Position numbers and translations under genes: made by a program. DNA of 64,000 nt, taken from contig NZ_JABWQX020000001.1 of the NCBI RefSeq assembly GCF_014268655.2, forward strand, positions 2,448,001 to 2,512,000. Reading direction: 5' to 3'. Below are positions 26,597 to 36,097 of this stretch, in pieces. Below the pieces are notes generated by a model. The model was not told the origin of the DNA. It made no database searches and was given only the letters and a program-made list of their open reading frames with translations. Positions within the stretch are counted from its first letter, which is position 1, and each line of letters starts with the position of its first letter. This stretch comes from Pseudomonas marvdashtae. GTDB taxonomy: Bacteria > Pseudomonadota > Gammaproteobacteria > Pseudomonadales > Pseudomonadaceae.

Positions 26597-27403
26597 TTAC
26601 AGATGCACTTCCACCGACAGCGGCAGATGATCGCTCAGGTGTGTCCAGGGCTTGTTGCCGAGGATTTGCGGCGCGTGGCTGGTGGCGTTGCGCAGATAAA
26701 TGCGGTCCAGGCGTAGCAGCGGGAAACGGGCGGGGTAGGTCCGAGCAGGGCGGCCGTGATGGTGTTCGAAGGCTTCGTGCAGGTATTGACGACGAGCGAG
26801 CGTGATGTTGCCGCGCAATTGCCAATCGTTGAAATCGCCGGCGATGATCACCGGGGCGTCGTCGGGCAACGAGTCAAGTAGCTTGCAGAGCAGCTTGAGT
26901 TGCAGCTGGCGATGACTTTCCAGCAGGCTCAGGTGCACGCAGATCCCATGGACTTCGGCGTGGCCTGGCACGTCCAGCACACAATGCAACAACCCACGCC
27001 GTTCCGGACCGGTGATCGACACGTCGAGATTGCGGAACTGGCGGATAGGGTATTTGGAAAGCAGTGCGTTGCCATGGTGGCCGTCGGGGTAAACCGCGTT
27101 CCGCCCGTAGGCAAAATCGCTCCACATGCTGTCGGCCAGGAATTCGTATTGTGAGGTTTGCGGCCAATTGTCATAGCGCGAGGCATGTCGATCATGTTCG
27201 CCAAGGACTTCCTGCAGGAAAACCAGGTCGGCCCCTGTACTGCGCACCGCTTCCCGCAGTTCGGGCAAGATGAAACGACGGTTGAGGGCGGTAAACCCCT
27301 TGTGGGTATTCACTGTCAGCACGCGCAACCGATGAACCGCCGCTGGCATCTCCAGCGCCACTGGTTCCTCGGCCCGCCAGTCGGGATCGCGAGTCACGTT
27401 CAC
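26597..27403 (-). CDS. Endonuclease/exonuclease/phosphatase-fold protein
   Basis: This 268-aa protein has the DNase I-like fold: LTVNTHKGF at the first strand, the metal-binding Glu in [23 protein letters not shown], the GDFNDW catalytic Asp/Asn pair and the closing [11 protein letters not shown] with its Asp-His. It resembles YbhP-type proteins linked to phospholipid synthesis genes. The substrate is unknown. It follows a PIG-L deacetylase gene on the same strand, separated by 132 bp. Confidence 0.87.
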   Translation of the reverse strand: MNVTRDPDWRAEEPVALEMPAAVHRLRVLTVNTHKGFTALNRRFILPELREAVRSTGADLVFLQEVLGEHDRHASRYDNWPQTSQYEFLADSMWSDFAYGRNAVYPDGHHGNALLSKYPIRQFRNLDVSITGPERRGLLHCVLDVPGHAEVHGICVHLSLLESHRQLQLKLLCKLLDSLPDDAPVIIAGDFNDWQLRGNITLARRQYLHEAFEHHHGRPARTYPARFPLLRLDRIYLRNATSHAPQILGNKPWTHLSDHLPLSVEVHL

Positions 27404-27535
27404 TCCTGCGTCAGACGTATCTGTTCATGCGACTGATGGCGGCTGCGGCAGTTCCGGAATTCTTGGTGGCATGGCATCACGGGCGACTGGAACTGCGGGA
27501 TCAACTTGGGCGTCAGGTCCCGCAAATTTCAACGA

Positions 27536-28300
27536 TCAGATGAAAACAATCTCATACGGCATGCCCATGCGCTCAAGGATTACCCGCGGTACCAGCGGTG
27601 CAATGCCACTGGCGGGTTCACCGCTGAGCTGACTGGCATAAGCGTGCATGGCGTGGCGCTTGCGCGCAGTGGTCCAGACGTCCAGGCGCAACTTGCGAGC
27701 CCGATGCCAGGGTATCTTGTTCTGTTCGCGAACCGGCCAATGCCAGGCCCACACGGGCACTTCGTTGAACACCGCCCCGATCTCTTCCGCGGCCAAGGCT
27801 CCGGCGCGGCCGACAGTGTCGTGATCGCTGTCGCCATCCAGGCGCCAAGTGCCGAAGACTACGTCGCCTGGCCGCAGGTGATGGCTGATGAACGCGGTGA
27901 GCTGCGCTTCATGCTCGTCCAGGCTTTTTTCCGGGAAGCCGGCACGTACCCATTGCAAGCCATGGGAAGGCACGCCCAGGCGATGCAGGGCGTCCACGCT
28001 TTCCTGGGGATGCGGACGGAACGTGCGCAGTCGTTCATCGGACCACAATGGCGAGCCGGGGTGGCTGAGACTGCCGTCGGTGACTGAGATCAACAACATG
28101 GGTTGGTCCAGGTTGCTCAACAACTGGAGCAGCCCGCCACAGGCGCCCACTTCATCGCCAGGGTGCGGGGCGAGGATGACCGCGCGGGCGCCTTGGGGAA
28201 TGAGGGTCTGGGTACTGATGATGGGAATGTCGGCCAGTTGCGGCGCGCTGTTCCATATCTGGGGGTGATGCCGGCCTTGCAAGCGAGAGGCGGGTTTCAT
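27536..28300 (-). CDS. PIG-L-family de-N-acetylase
   Basis: This 254-aa enzyme, starting at 28300 behind AAGGA, shows the zinc-binding HPGDE motif (VILAPHPGDEVGACGG), the VTDGSLSHPGS loop and a later DGDSDHDTVGRAG with the third zinc ligand. The family removes acetyl groups from sugar amides such as N-acetylglucosamine in glycolipids. The in-frame extension to 28432 lacks a binding site and is unlike the family. The physiological substrate is unknown. Confidence 0.87.
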   Translation of the reverse strand: MKPASRLQGRHHPQIWNSAPQLADIPIISTQTLIPQGARAVILAPHPGDEVGACGGLLQLLSNLDQPMLLISVTDGSLSHPGSPLWSDERLRTFRPHPQESVDALHRLGVPSHGLQWVRAGFPEKSLDEHEAQLTAFISHHLRPGDVVFGTWRLDGDSDHDTVGRAGALAAEEIGAVFNEVPVWAWHWPVREQNKIPWHRARKLRLDVWTTARKRHAMHAYASQLSGEPASGIAPLVPRVILERMGMPYEIVFI

Positions 28301-28554
28301 GAGGTACGTCCTTGTCGTGTCCAATCTTGCAGCCATGCATCGGGCCTGCCGCCCGGTGTGGTCCGTAAGGACCTGGCTGTGATTCGCGATGCTTCCAGTC
28401 CTGGAATCTACCGCACGCGAAGTATTGACCATGCGGGCGGTTTCGTCGCGTCGGAATGTGTATCTGAACAGTTATTTTTATTCTAGCTGCATTATGCGCG
28501 GTAGAGGAGCGCGTCCTTGCGGTCCTCTCCCTCTGCAAGGGGTTTGAGCCGACC

Positions 28555-30714
28555 TCAATCCTCTTCTTCACGTTGAAGTTCGAACAACAGCAACGAGCGC
28601 CCGGTGACAGAGTATTCCGATTCGAAATCGAAACGCTCCTGCCCCCGTACAGCCGGCTGGTTGGTGTCCACCATGCACGTCCAGAAACTGCCTTCGGGCA
28701 CTTCCGGCAGGCGGAAGTTGACGATGTCATGATGGGCATTGACCACCAGCAGCAACGTCGCGTCTGCACCCTTGCGACGGATGCCGGTTTCCTGGGCGCG
28801 TCCGTCCATCAACATGCCCAGGCAGCGCCCTTGGCCGTCTTGCCACTGTTCAACGGTCATCTCGCTGCCGTCCGGGGCCAGCCAGGTGACGTCCTTGACG
28901 CCGATGTCCTCGTTGTAATTGCCCACCAGGAATCGTCCGCGCCGCAGGATCGGGTAAGACAGGCGCAACTTGATCAAGCGCTTGACGAACTTGAGCAACG
29001 CCTCGCCATCCTCGCTCAGGTCCCAATTGACCCAGCCGATCTCGCTGTCCTGGCAATAGGCGTTGTTGTTGCCGTGTTGGGTACGAGCGAATTCGTCGCC
29101 AGCGACGATCATCGGCGTGCCTTGGGCCAACAGCAGAGTCGCGAAGAAGTTGCGCATCTGCCGATGGCGCAGTGCATTGATCTCCGGATCGTCCGTCGGA
29201 CCTTCTACGCCGTGGTTCCAGGACAGATTGTTGTTGCTGCCGTCCTGGTTGTTTTCGTCGTTGGCTTCGTTGTGCTTGTCGTTGTATGACACCAGGTCAT
29301 GCAGGGTAAACCCGTCGTGGGCAGTCACGAAATTCACTGAGGCATAAGGACGACGACCGCGCTGGTTGAACATTTCGCCCGAAGCGGTCATGCGGCTGGC
29401 GAAGTCGGCGAGCTGGCCGTCATCGCCTTTCCAGAAGGCGCGCACGGTGTCGCGGAACTTGTCGTTCCACTCGGCCCAGCCAGGCGGGAAGCCTCCCACC
29501 TGATAGCCACCGGGGCCACAGTCCCACGGTTCGGCGATCATTTTTACCTGGCGCAATACCGGGTCCTGCCGACAGGCGACGAGGAAACTGTGGCGTTCGT
29601 CGAAGCCGTCGTGATATCGGCCCAAGATAGTCGCCAGGTCGAAGCGGAACCCGTCCACGTGCATTTCCGTGGCCCAATAGCGCAGGGAATCGGTGACCAT
29701 CTGCAGGACGCAGGGATGGCTCAGGTCCAGGGTGTTGCCGGTGCCGGAGTCGTTGATGTAGTAGCGTTTGTCGTCGGGCATCAGCCGGTAGTACGAAGCG
29801 TTGTCGATGCCGCGCATGGACAGGGTCGGGCCCTGTTCGTTGCCTTCGGCGGTGTGGTTGTAGACCACGTCCAGAATGACTTCCAGGTTGGCCTCGTGCA
29901 TGTGCGCGACCATTTCCTTGAATTCGGCGATCTTGCCGCTGGCCAGGTAGCGCGGGTCCGGGGCGAAGAAGGCGATGCTGTTGTAGCCCCAGTAGTTGGT
30001 CATGCCCTTGTGCAGCAGGTGCTGGTCGTTGACGAAGGCATGGATAGGCATCAACTCCACCGAGGAAACGCCCAGCTTGCGTATGTGTTCAAGCACATCA
30101 TCGACCATCAGGCCGCCGAACGTGCCACGCAGGTTCTCAGGCACCGAGGGATGGCGCATGGTGATGCCGCGCACATGGGTTTCGTAGAGGATGGTCTTGT
30201 CCCACGGCACGCTGACCCGATGGTCGTGCCCCCAGGTATGCGCCGGGTCGATGACTTTGCACTTTGGTACGAAGGGCGCGCTGTCTCGTTCATCGAAACT
30301 GAGGTCGCCGTCGGGGTGGCCAATGGTGTAGCCAAACAGCGCCTCGGACCACTTGAGCTCCCCGACCAATTGTTTGGCGTACGGGTCGATCAGCAATTTG
30401 TTGGGGTTGAAGCGATGGCCGTTCTCCGGATCGTATGGACCATGGACCCGATAGCCATAGATCATGCCCGGATGGGCATCGGGCAGATAGCCGTGGTAAA
30501 TCTCATCGGTGTATTCCGGCAGCTCGATACGCTCGAGTTCGACCTCGCCGGTGTCATCGAAGATGCACAGTTCGACCTTGGTGGCGTTGGCTGAGAACAA
30601 CGCGAAATTGACCCCGAGGCCATCCCAGGTCGCGCCGAGCGGAAACGGCAGCCCCTCACGAATCCGCGAAGCCTCGATAACGGGCGGCGGCGTGGTTTTG
30701 TTTGGACGGGTCAT
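28555..30714 (-). CDS. glgX: Glycogen debranching enzyme
   Basis: This 719-aa GH13 enzyme has an N-terminal CBM48 domain (about 20-120) and an (alpha/beta)8 catalytic domain. The four GH13 regions are visible: DVVYNHT, DGFRFDLATI with the nucleophile Asp, the general acid in MIAEPWD, and NFVTAHDGF. The start at 30714 follows GGAGC. It hydrolyses alpha-1,6 branches of glycogen. It lies downstream of treY and a DUF2934 gene, ending the glycogen/trehalose block. Confidence 0.95.
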   Translation of the reverse strand: MTRPNKTTPPPVIEASRIREGLPFPLGATWDGLGVNFALFSANATKVELCIFDDTGEVELERIELPEYTDEIYHGYLPDAHPGMIYGYRVHGPYDPENGHRFNPNKLLIDPYAKQLVGELKWSEALFGYTIGHPDGDLSFDERDSAPFVPKCKVIDPAHTWGHDHRVSVPWDKTILYETHVRGITMRHPSVPENLRGTFGGLMVDDVLEHIRKLGVSSVELMPIHAFVNDQHLLHKGMTNYWGYNSIAFFAPDPRYLASGKIAEFKEMVAHMHEANLEVILDVVYNHTAEGNEQGPTLSMRGIDNASYYRLMPDDKRYYINDSGTGNTLDLSHPCVLQMVTDSLRYWATEMHVDGFRFDLATILGRYHDGFDERHSFLVACRQDPVLRQVKMIAEPWDCGPGGYQVGGFPPGWAEWNDKFRDTVRAFWKGDDGQLADFASRMTASGEMFNQRGRRPYASVNFVTAHDGFTLHDLVSYNDKHNEANDENNQDGSNNNLSWNHGVEGPTDDPEINALRHRQMRNFFATLLLAQGTPMIVAGDEFARTQHGNNNAYCQDSEIGWVNWDLSEDGEALLKFVKRLIKLRLSYPILRRGRFLVGNYNEDIGVKDVTWLAPDGSEMTVEQWQDGQGRCLGMLMDGRAQETGIRRKGADATLLLVVNAHHDIVNFRLPEVPEGSFWTCMVDTNQPAVRGQERFDFESEYSVTGRSLLLFELQREEED

Positions 30715-30860
30715 AGTTGCTCCTGCAGAAGACGGATACGGTGATGCGGTGCACGCAGGACTGCGTGCCTTGCGCTTGTGGCGCGCAGATAAACTTCCGC
30801 GCCACAAGCAGGCCCCTTCGCTAAAAGGAGCACTGGCTTGAGAACGACGAGTTCGGGAGG

Positions 30861-31214
30861 TCAGACCGCCGGTGGCTTGCGCGTCGCTCGGGGCTTTTTC
30901 GCGGCGGCCTTGTCGGCAGGCGGAACCACTGCGGCCGCTGCCGGCGACGGTTTTGCCGCTGGCTTGGCCTTGGGCGTGGTGTTCTTGGTGACCGTCTTGG
31001 CGGTGGCGCTCTTGACGGTTGCCGGCTTGGTGCCGTCAGTCTTGCCGGCGGCGGTCTTGCTGGCTGCCTTCGCTGGTTTGCTTGGCGCCAAGGCCTCGGC
31101 TTCGGCCAGCTTGCGGGCCATTTCCCAATGACGTTTTTCCTGCCCGGCAGGCTTACCTTCCGACTCCCAGATCTGGTAAGCGAATTCACGAATGCGTTTA
31201 TCGTCGGTACTCAT
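30861..31214 (-). CDS. DUF2934 protein with long basic Ala/Lys/Pro tail
   Basis: This 117-aa protein has a first 40 residues (RIREFAYQIWESEGKPAGQE, then KRHWEMARKL) that match the short DUF2934 domain. The remaining about 75 residues are an Ala/Lys/Pro/Thr-rich tail with repeated AK and PAK units, ending in KKPRATRKPPAV, like histone H1-type tails. It sits 21 bp after treY in the trehalose block. Binding to DNA or RNA is inferred from the basic tail; no catalytic residue is seen. Confidence 0.8.
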   Translation of the reverse strand: MSTDDKRIREFAYQIWESEGKPAGQEKRHWEMARKLAEAEALAPSKPAKAASKTAAGKTDGTKPATVKSATAKTVTKNTTPKAKPAAKPSPAAAAVVPPADKAAAKKPRATRKPPAV

Positions 31215-31235
31215 CGCAGTGCTCCTGACTTTGAC

Positions 31236-34022
31236 TCAAGATTCAATAAAGACATTGACCGGGAAATCCCCCAGTGCGGCGCTGACCATCAGCTCCCTTT
31301 GGGGTGTGACTGCTGCGCTTGCAAAAAGTCCCTTCAGTTTTTCATCCTTGGCGGCAAACGGTAACGACACGCGTGTGTCGCCCCAGTCCGATGCAGCCAC
31401 GTGGGGCAGGGCACCGTTTTCCAGCAGGCTGGCCGCGTGAATCGGCACCACGACGACTGCCCGTTGCTGCTGGTATTCACGCATGAAAGCCAGTACCTGT
31501 GAGGCGTGTTTGCCGAGCACCGCAAGCGGCTGGTAGCTGCCTTGGCCGAACAGTTGCGGATACTCGGACCGCAAGGCCAGCGTCCGCGCGATCAGCGCCT
31601 GCTTGACGCGCCCGTCGCGCCAGTTGTGTATCAGCTCGTCGGGTGCGTTGTCGGCATGCATGCCTTGGCGGCGCGCCTCGAAATCCACCGGGCGACGGTT
31701 GTCCGGGTCCACCAGGCTGAAATCCCAGAACTCGTTGCCCTGGTACAGATCCGGTACGCCGGGCACGGTCATGCGCAGCAAGGTTTGCGCCAAGCTATTC
31801 AGCGCGCCGGCCGGAGCGATGGTCTGCACCGCCTCGGCGATGGCAGAGCGCAGAGGCAAGCCCTCGTCGCACAGCAGCAGCCGTTCGAGGAACATCTGGG
31901 TCGCCTGCTCATAGGCGTCATTCACGGCCGCCCAACTGCTTTGCAACTTCGCCTCGCGCAAGGCCTTGCGCTGCCATTGCCACAGGCGTTCGGCGTAGTC
32001 GGCCAGTGCCTTGTGATCTTGCAGGTCGAGGTTCAGCGGCCAACTGCCGAGCAGCGCCTGGTAGAGAATCAGCTCGTCACCGGCCGAAGGGGCCGCGGGA
32101 TCGCTGTGCAGGGACGGCGAGAGAATGCGCCATTGCTCCACGCACGTGGTGTACCAATCGGTGCGTTCGCTGATGACTGCCAGTCGGGCCCTGGTGTCTT
32201 CACCACGCTTGTGGTCATGGGTGGCCGTGGTGATCAGGTTATCGGGAAAATGCTGCATACGCTCGATGCAGGCGTCGTGGAAATCCTCGGCCGGGGCGCT
32301 GAACCGTTCAGTGTTGTAGCCCACGTCGTTGCGCGACAGCAGCACCGCCGAGCGATAGAGCGCGGTGTCTTCCACAGCCTTGGCGGCGGCCGGCGAGGTC
32401 AGTTGCTGGAAACGCACGCAGGCGTGGCGCAACCGTTTGCGTTCGCCGCCGCGAGGGCGTTGGCGCCAAGGCATGCCGCCGAGCCAATTGGCCAGGTAAT
32501 CGAGGACCGGCCAGTCGGCTTCGCTGAGGGTTTGTCGAGCGCCTTCCACGGCTTTCTGGAAAAACACTTCGTCTTCGGCCGAGCGGCCGAGAGGACTGAT
32601 GTAGGTGCGGTACACCGGGAAATGCACGATCAGTTCCTGCAATGCCCGACGTATCGCGCCCAGGGTCAGGTCCCGGGTCATCACGTCGTCCCGCGCAACT
32701 TGCAACAGGGCTTGGGCGACGCTTTCGAAATCCCCGGCCAGGGAGCCGTTGAGAATCTGCTGGCGGGCCAGGCGCGCTTCTTCGATGAAATGCGCGGGGC
32801 GTTCAGTGTGCCGGCTCCAGAACTCCGCAAGGGGCTCGGCGCCCACGGGGGCGTGTTGCAGCAGCGAGATCTGGTTCATGAACTCATAACCCGTGCTGCC
32901 ATCGATGTTCCAATCCCGGCGCAGGGTTTCGCCATCGCCGAGGATCTTCTCGACGAAAATCGGCAGGTGCCGCGAGGGTGCAAGCGAGTCGACGCGGCGG
33001 CGCAGTTTGCGGCAATAACCACGAGGGTCGGCCAGGCCGTCGATGTGATCGATGCGCAGGCCGTCCACCAGCCCATCGGCAATCAGCTCGAAGATTTTTG
33101 CATGGGTCGCTTCGAACACCGCAGGCCGTTCGACGCGCAGGCCGCCCAGCTCGTTGACGTCGAAAAAACGCCGCCAATTGATGTCGTCGGCGGCTGTGCG
33201 CCAACTCGCGAGCCGGTAGCTCTGGCGCTCCAGCAGCCGATGCAGGCGTTCGAAACCTTCCGGTCCAGTGGAATCGTAGCCGCGCACGTTGTCCTCAATG
33301 GCGTTCAGGATCGCCGGCTGCGCGGCCAGGTCTCGCAGTTCCAATTGCAAAGGACGGGCGAGAGAGTGGGCGTCGTTCTGGTAGTTCAGTGTGGTGAAGC
33401 GCTCGCCCAGGGCCTTGAGTGCGTCGACATGTTCGGCGGGCACGTCGTCCGAGGGTTTGAGCAGCTCACCGTACTGCATCGGGCAGATGGGGAAGCGATG
33501 CTCGTAATGTTCGACCTGGAAGCTGCCTTGCGTGGCATCGAAGTGCAACTTCAAGGTGCCTTCTTGCAACGCCACGCCGTAGTCGCTGCCGAGGAAGGGA
33601 AGAAGCAACTGGCCTGACATCAGTGGGTCGGGGGAATGCCACTGGATGTCGAAGAACTCACCATAGGGACTCAGGCGCCCCCATTCCAGCAGGTCCAGCC
33701 ACCAGGGATTGTCGTTGCCGCCGACGGCCATATGGTTGGAGACGATGTCGAGGATCAGGCCCATCCGATGTTCGCGTAAAGTCGCGACCAAGCGTTTGAG
33801 CGCGGCCTCGCCGCCCAGCTCCGGGTTGACCTGGGTCGGGTCGACCACGTCGTAGCCGTGCATGGACCCGGCCCGTGCCTTCAGCAACGGTGAAGCGTAG
33901 ATGTGGCTGATGCCCAGTGACGCGAAGTAAGGCACTTGCGGTATGGCATCGTCCAGGGTGAAGCCTTTGTGAAACTGCAGGCGCAGGGTGGCCCGCAGTG
34001 GTGGAGTCAATGTCTGGTTCAT
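31236..34022 (-). CDS. treY: Maltooligosyl trehalose synthase
   Basis: This 928-aa GH13 enzyme isomerises the reducing-end alpha-1,4 link of a maltodextrin to the alpha,alpha-1,1 link of trehalose. It shows GISHIYASPLLKARAGSMHGYDV, LDIVSNHMAVGG, the nucleophile in DGLRIDHIDGLADP and ITTATHDHKRGEDTRAR, all TreY hallmarks. Its start overlaps the malQ stop by ATGA. With TreZ it turns glycogen chains into trehalose, an osmoprotectant. Confidence 0.95.
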   Translation of the reverse strand: MNQTLTPPLRATLRLQFHKGFTLDDAIPQVPYFASLGISHIYASPLLKARAGSMHGYDVVDPTQVNPELGGEAALKRLVATLREHRMGLILDIVSNHMAVGGNDNPWWLDLLEWGRLSPYGEFFDIQWHSPDPLMSGQLLLPFLGSDYGVALQEGTLKLHFDATQGSFQVEHYEHRFPICPMQYGELLKPSDDVPAEHVDALKALGERFTTLNYQNDAHSLARPLQLELRDLAAQPAILNAIEDNVRGYDSTGPEGFERLHRLLERQSYRLASWRTAADDINWRRFFDVNELGGLRVERPAVFEATHAKIFELIADGLVDGLRIDHIDGLADPRGYCRKLRRRVDSLAPSRHLPIFVEKILGDGETLRRDWNIDGSTGYEFMNQISLLQHAPVGAEPLAEFWSRHTERPAHFIEEARLARQQILNGSLAGDFESVAQALLQVARDDVMTRDLTLGAIRRALQELIVHFPVYRTYISPLGRSAEDEVFFQKAVEGARQTLSEADWPVLDYLANWLGGMPWRQRPRGGERKRLRHACVRFQQLTSPAAAKAVEDTALYRSAVLLSRNDVGYNTERFSAPAEDFHDACIERMQHFPDNLITTATHDHKRGEDTRARLAVISERTDWYTTCVEQWRILSPSLHSDPAAPSAGDELILYQALLGSWPLNLDLQDHKALADYAERLWQWQRKALREAKLQSSWAAVNDAYEQATQMFLERLLLCDEGLPLRSAIAEAVQTIAPAGALNSLAQTLLRMTVPGVPDLYQGNEFWDFSLVDPDNRRPVDFEARRQGMHADNAPDELIHNWRDGRVKQALIARTLALRSEYPQLFGQGSYQPLAVLGKHASQVLAFMREYQQQRAVVVVPIHAASLLENGALPHVAASDWGDTRVSLPFAAKDEKLKGLFASAAVTPQRELMVSAALGDFPVNVFIES

Positions 34023-36097
34023 CGGTCACGCTCGTTCGCCTGAAGTCTCGCGCAGGCGAGTATTTCCAGACGCCGAGCGGCGTCCGGGTCGTCCAGCAGC
34101 ACTCGGCTCTCCAAAGCCAGGCGGCGCCGCCAGTTGGGGTGAGTGTCGGTGGTGCCTGGCAGGTTGGCCTGCTCGTCGATGCCCAGGGCATCCTCCAAAG
34201 GCAGCAACACCAGCGGCGCACGGGTATGGCCAAGGAAGCGCACGCTGGCGTCCAGCACCTGGTCGGTTTCACGGTGTTCTTCGCGAAAGTTCTGCGGGTC
34301 CTGGTCCAGCGCGTTGCGCAGTCCGTCGCGCTCGCGCTCGCGGTGTTTTCGCCAGTCCATCTCTGTATGGGAGTCGATCAGCTCCAGTCGCACGTTCCAG
34401 TCGATGTCATGGCCATGCCACCAACCGTTGAGGGTTGGCAGATCATGGGTACTGGTCGTGGCCAAGGCATCGTCCGGCCAATCGAGGATAGGCTTGAAGT
34501 GGGCGTTGTCCTGTTCGAACAGCAGCACGCGCATGCCGAGGATGGAACGCGCAGCAAGTTTTTCCCGCAGGCCATCGGGCACGGTGCCAAGGTCCTCGCC
34601 CAGCACGATGGCCCGGTGACGATGGGATTCGAGGGCCAGCAGCCGCAGCAGGTCATCGATCGGGTAGTAAAGGTAAGCGCCGTCGGTGGGCGGGGCATCG
34701 TTGGGGATCACCCATAAGCGTTGCAGGCCCATGATGTGATCGATGCGCAAGCCGCCGGCATGGGCGAAATTGGCCCGGAGCATTTCGATGAAAGCGCGAA
34801 AGCCGTTGCGAACCAGCCCTTCCGGGGAGAACGCGGAAATGCCCCAGCCTTGGCCTGAACGGTTGAGGATGTCGGGCGGTGCGCCAACGGTCAGCGAGGC
34901 GAGCAGTTCGTCCTGCCGACTCCAGGCCTGGCTGCCGCCGCCATCGGCGCCCACCGCGAGGTCGGCAATCAGGCCGATGCTCATCCCGCTGGATTTGGCG
35001 GCGCTCTGGGCACGCTCGAGACAGCGGGCGATCAGCCATTGGCAGAAGGCATGGAAGCCGATTTCGTCGGCGTTCTCTTCGGCGAAACGGGCTATCGCCG
35101 CACTGCGTGGGTCGCGCCATTCTTCGGGCCATTGCCGCCAGTCGAGGCTTTCACCTCGCGCTGCGCGTTCGGCCTGGAGCGCTTCGAAACGGCAGTGATT
35201 TTCCAGGGCTTCGCCGCTGCTGTGGCGAAAGCTGCTGAAATCCTCATGCAACGGATGTTCGCCCTGACTGAAACCGTCGTACAGGGCGCGAAGAACCCTG
35301 TGCTTGGCCTCGGCGGCGACTGGCCAATCGATCAGCGGCTGGTCTTCAAGGCTGCGCAGTTGGTTGGTCAAGCCCGTGGCGTCGATGGCGGTGCGCAGCG
35401 CACGCTCGCCCAGGATGGTCCCGGGCGCGGCGTAGAGGCTGTTGAGGAACAATCGGCTGGACGGTGAGTAGGGGCTGTAGCGTCCGGTGTCGCTGCTGAA
35501 CATGGCGTGCATCGGGCTGATGGCCAAGGCATCGGCACCCCGTTCGCCGGCCACCCGCGCCAGTTCTTCCAAGGCCTGGGTGTCGCCGAAGCCGCCGTCG
35601 CCAGGGCGGCGTAGCGAATACAGCTGCGCGCTCAAGCCCCAGGCCCTGGGTGCGGGATCGTCCACGGCATCGGCGACGCTATAGCAGCGAGCGGGTGCCA
35701 CGGCCAGAGTGAAATGCTGGCCTTGGATACTGACGTGCTGATAGCCCACCGGAACGATCCCCGGCAGGGCGGCATCGGCATCGAGCTTCAGGTTCAACGT
35801 CGCGCCATCCTCGAGCTGGATCTCGCAAGGCGTGGCGGGCTCGAAATAACGACGCAGGTCGACGTTCACGCCTGCGTCCGCCGTCATCAACGGGGGCAGG
35901 CGATGATTCTGTTGATCTTCTTGCAGTTGCAGCAGGCTGGCGTCGATTTCCTGGGCACTGCCCGCGGGATGGCCCAGGCCGGTGAGGACCGAGCGCAATA
36001 CCGCCGGTGAGACTTTCTGCGCACGGCCGTTGGCGTCGATCCAATCGACTGCCAGGCCCGCTCGACCCGCGAGAATTTCAAGTTGCGCATCGCTCAT
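34019..36097 (-). CDS. malQ: 4-alpha-glucanotransferase (amylomaltase)
   Basis: This 692-aa GH77 enzyme shows SPMHAMFSSDTGRYSPYSPSSRLFLN, IGLIADLAVGADGGGSQAW, the nucleophile region LRIDHIMGL, the general acid in VLGEDLGTVP and STHDLPTLNGWW. It transfers glucan segments between maltodextrins, feeding TreY and GlgX with chains of usable length. It overlaps both treZ and treY by four bases. Confidence 0.95.
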   Translation of the reverse strand: MSDAQLEILAGRAGLAVDWIDANGRAQKVSPAVLRSVLTGLGHPAGSAQEIDASLLQLQEDQQNHRLPPLMTADAGVNVDLRRYFEPATPCEIQLEDGATLNLKLDADAALPGIVPVGYQHVSIQGQHFTLAVAPARCYSVADAVDDPAPRAWGLSAQLYSLRRPGDGGFGDTQALEELARVAGERGADALAISPMHAMFSSDTGRYSPYSPSSRLFLNSLYAAPGTILGERALRTAIDATGLTNQLRSLEDQPLIDWPVAAEAKHRVLRALYDGFSQGEHPLHEDFSSFRHSSGEALENHCRFEALQAERAARGESLDWRQWPEEWRDPRSAAIARFAEENADEIGFHAFCQWLIARCLERAQSAAKSSGMSIGLIADLAVGADGGGSQAWSRQDELLASLTVGAPPDILNRSGQGWGISAFSPEGLVRNGFRAFIEMLRANFAHAGGLRIDHIMGLQRLWVIPNDAPPTDGAYLYYPIDDLLRLLALESHRHRAIVLGEDLGTVPDGLREKLAARSILGMRVLLFEQDNAHFKPILDWPDDALATTSTHDLPTLNGWWHGHDIDWNVRLELIDSHTEMDWRKHRERERDGLRNALDQDPQNFREEHRETDQVLDASVRFLGHTRAPLVLLPLEDALGIDEQANLPGTTDTHPNWRRRLALESRVLLDDPDAARRLEILACARLQANERDR

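Noticed and set aside
31506..33617. 703-aa plus-strand frame opposite treY
   Set aside because: It is a shadow of treY in GC-rich DNA; the minus-strand frame has all TreY motifs.
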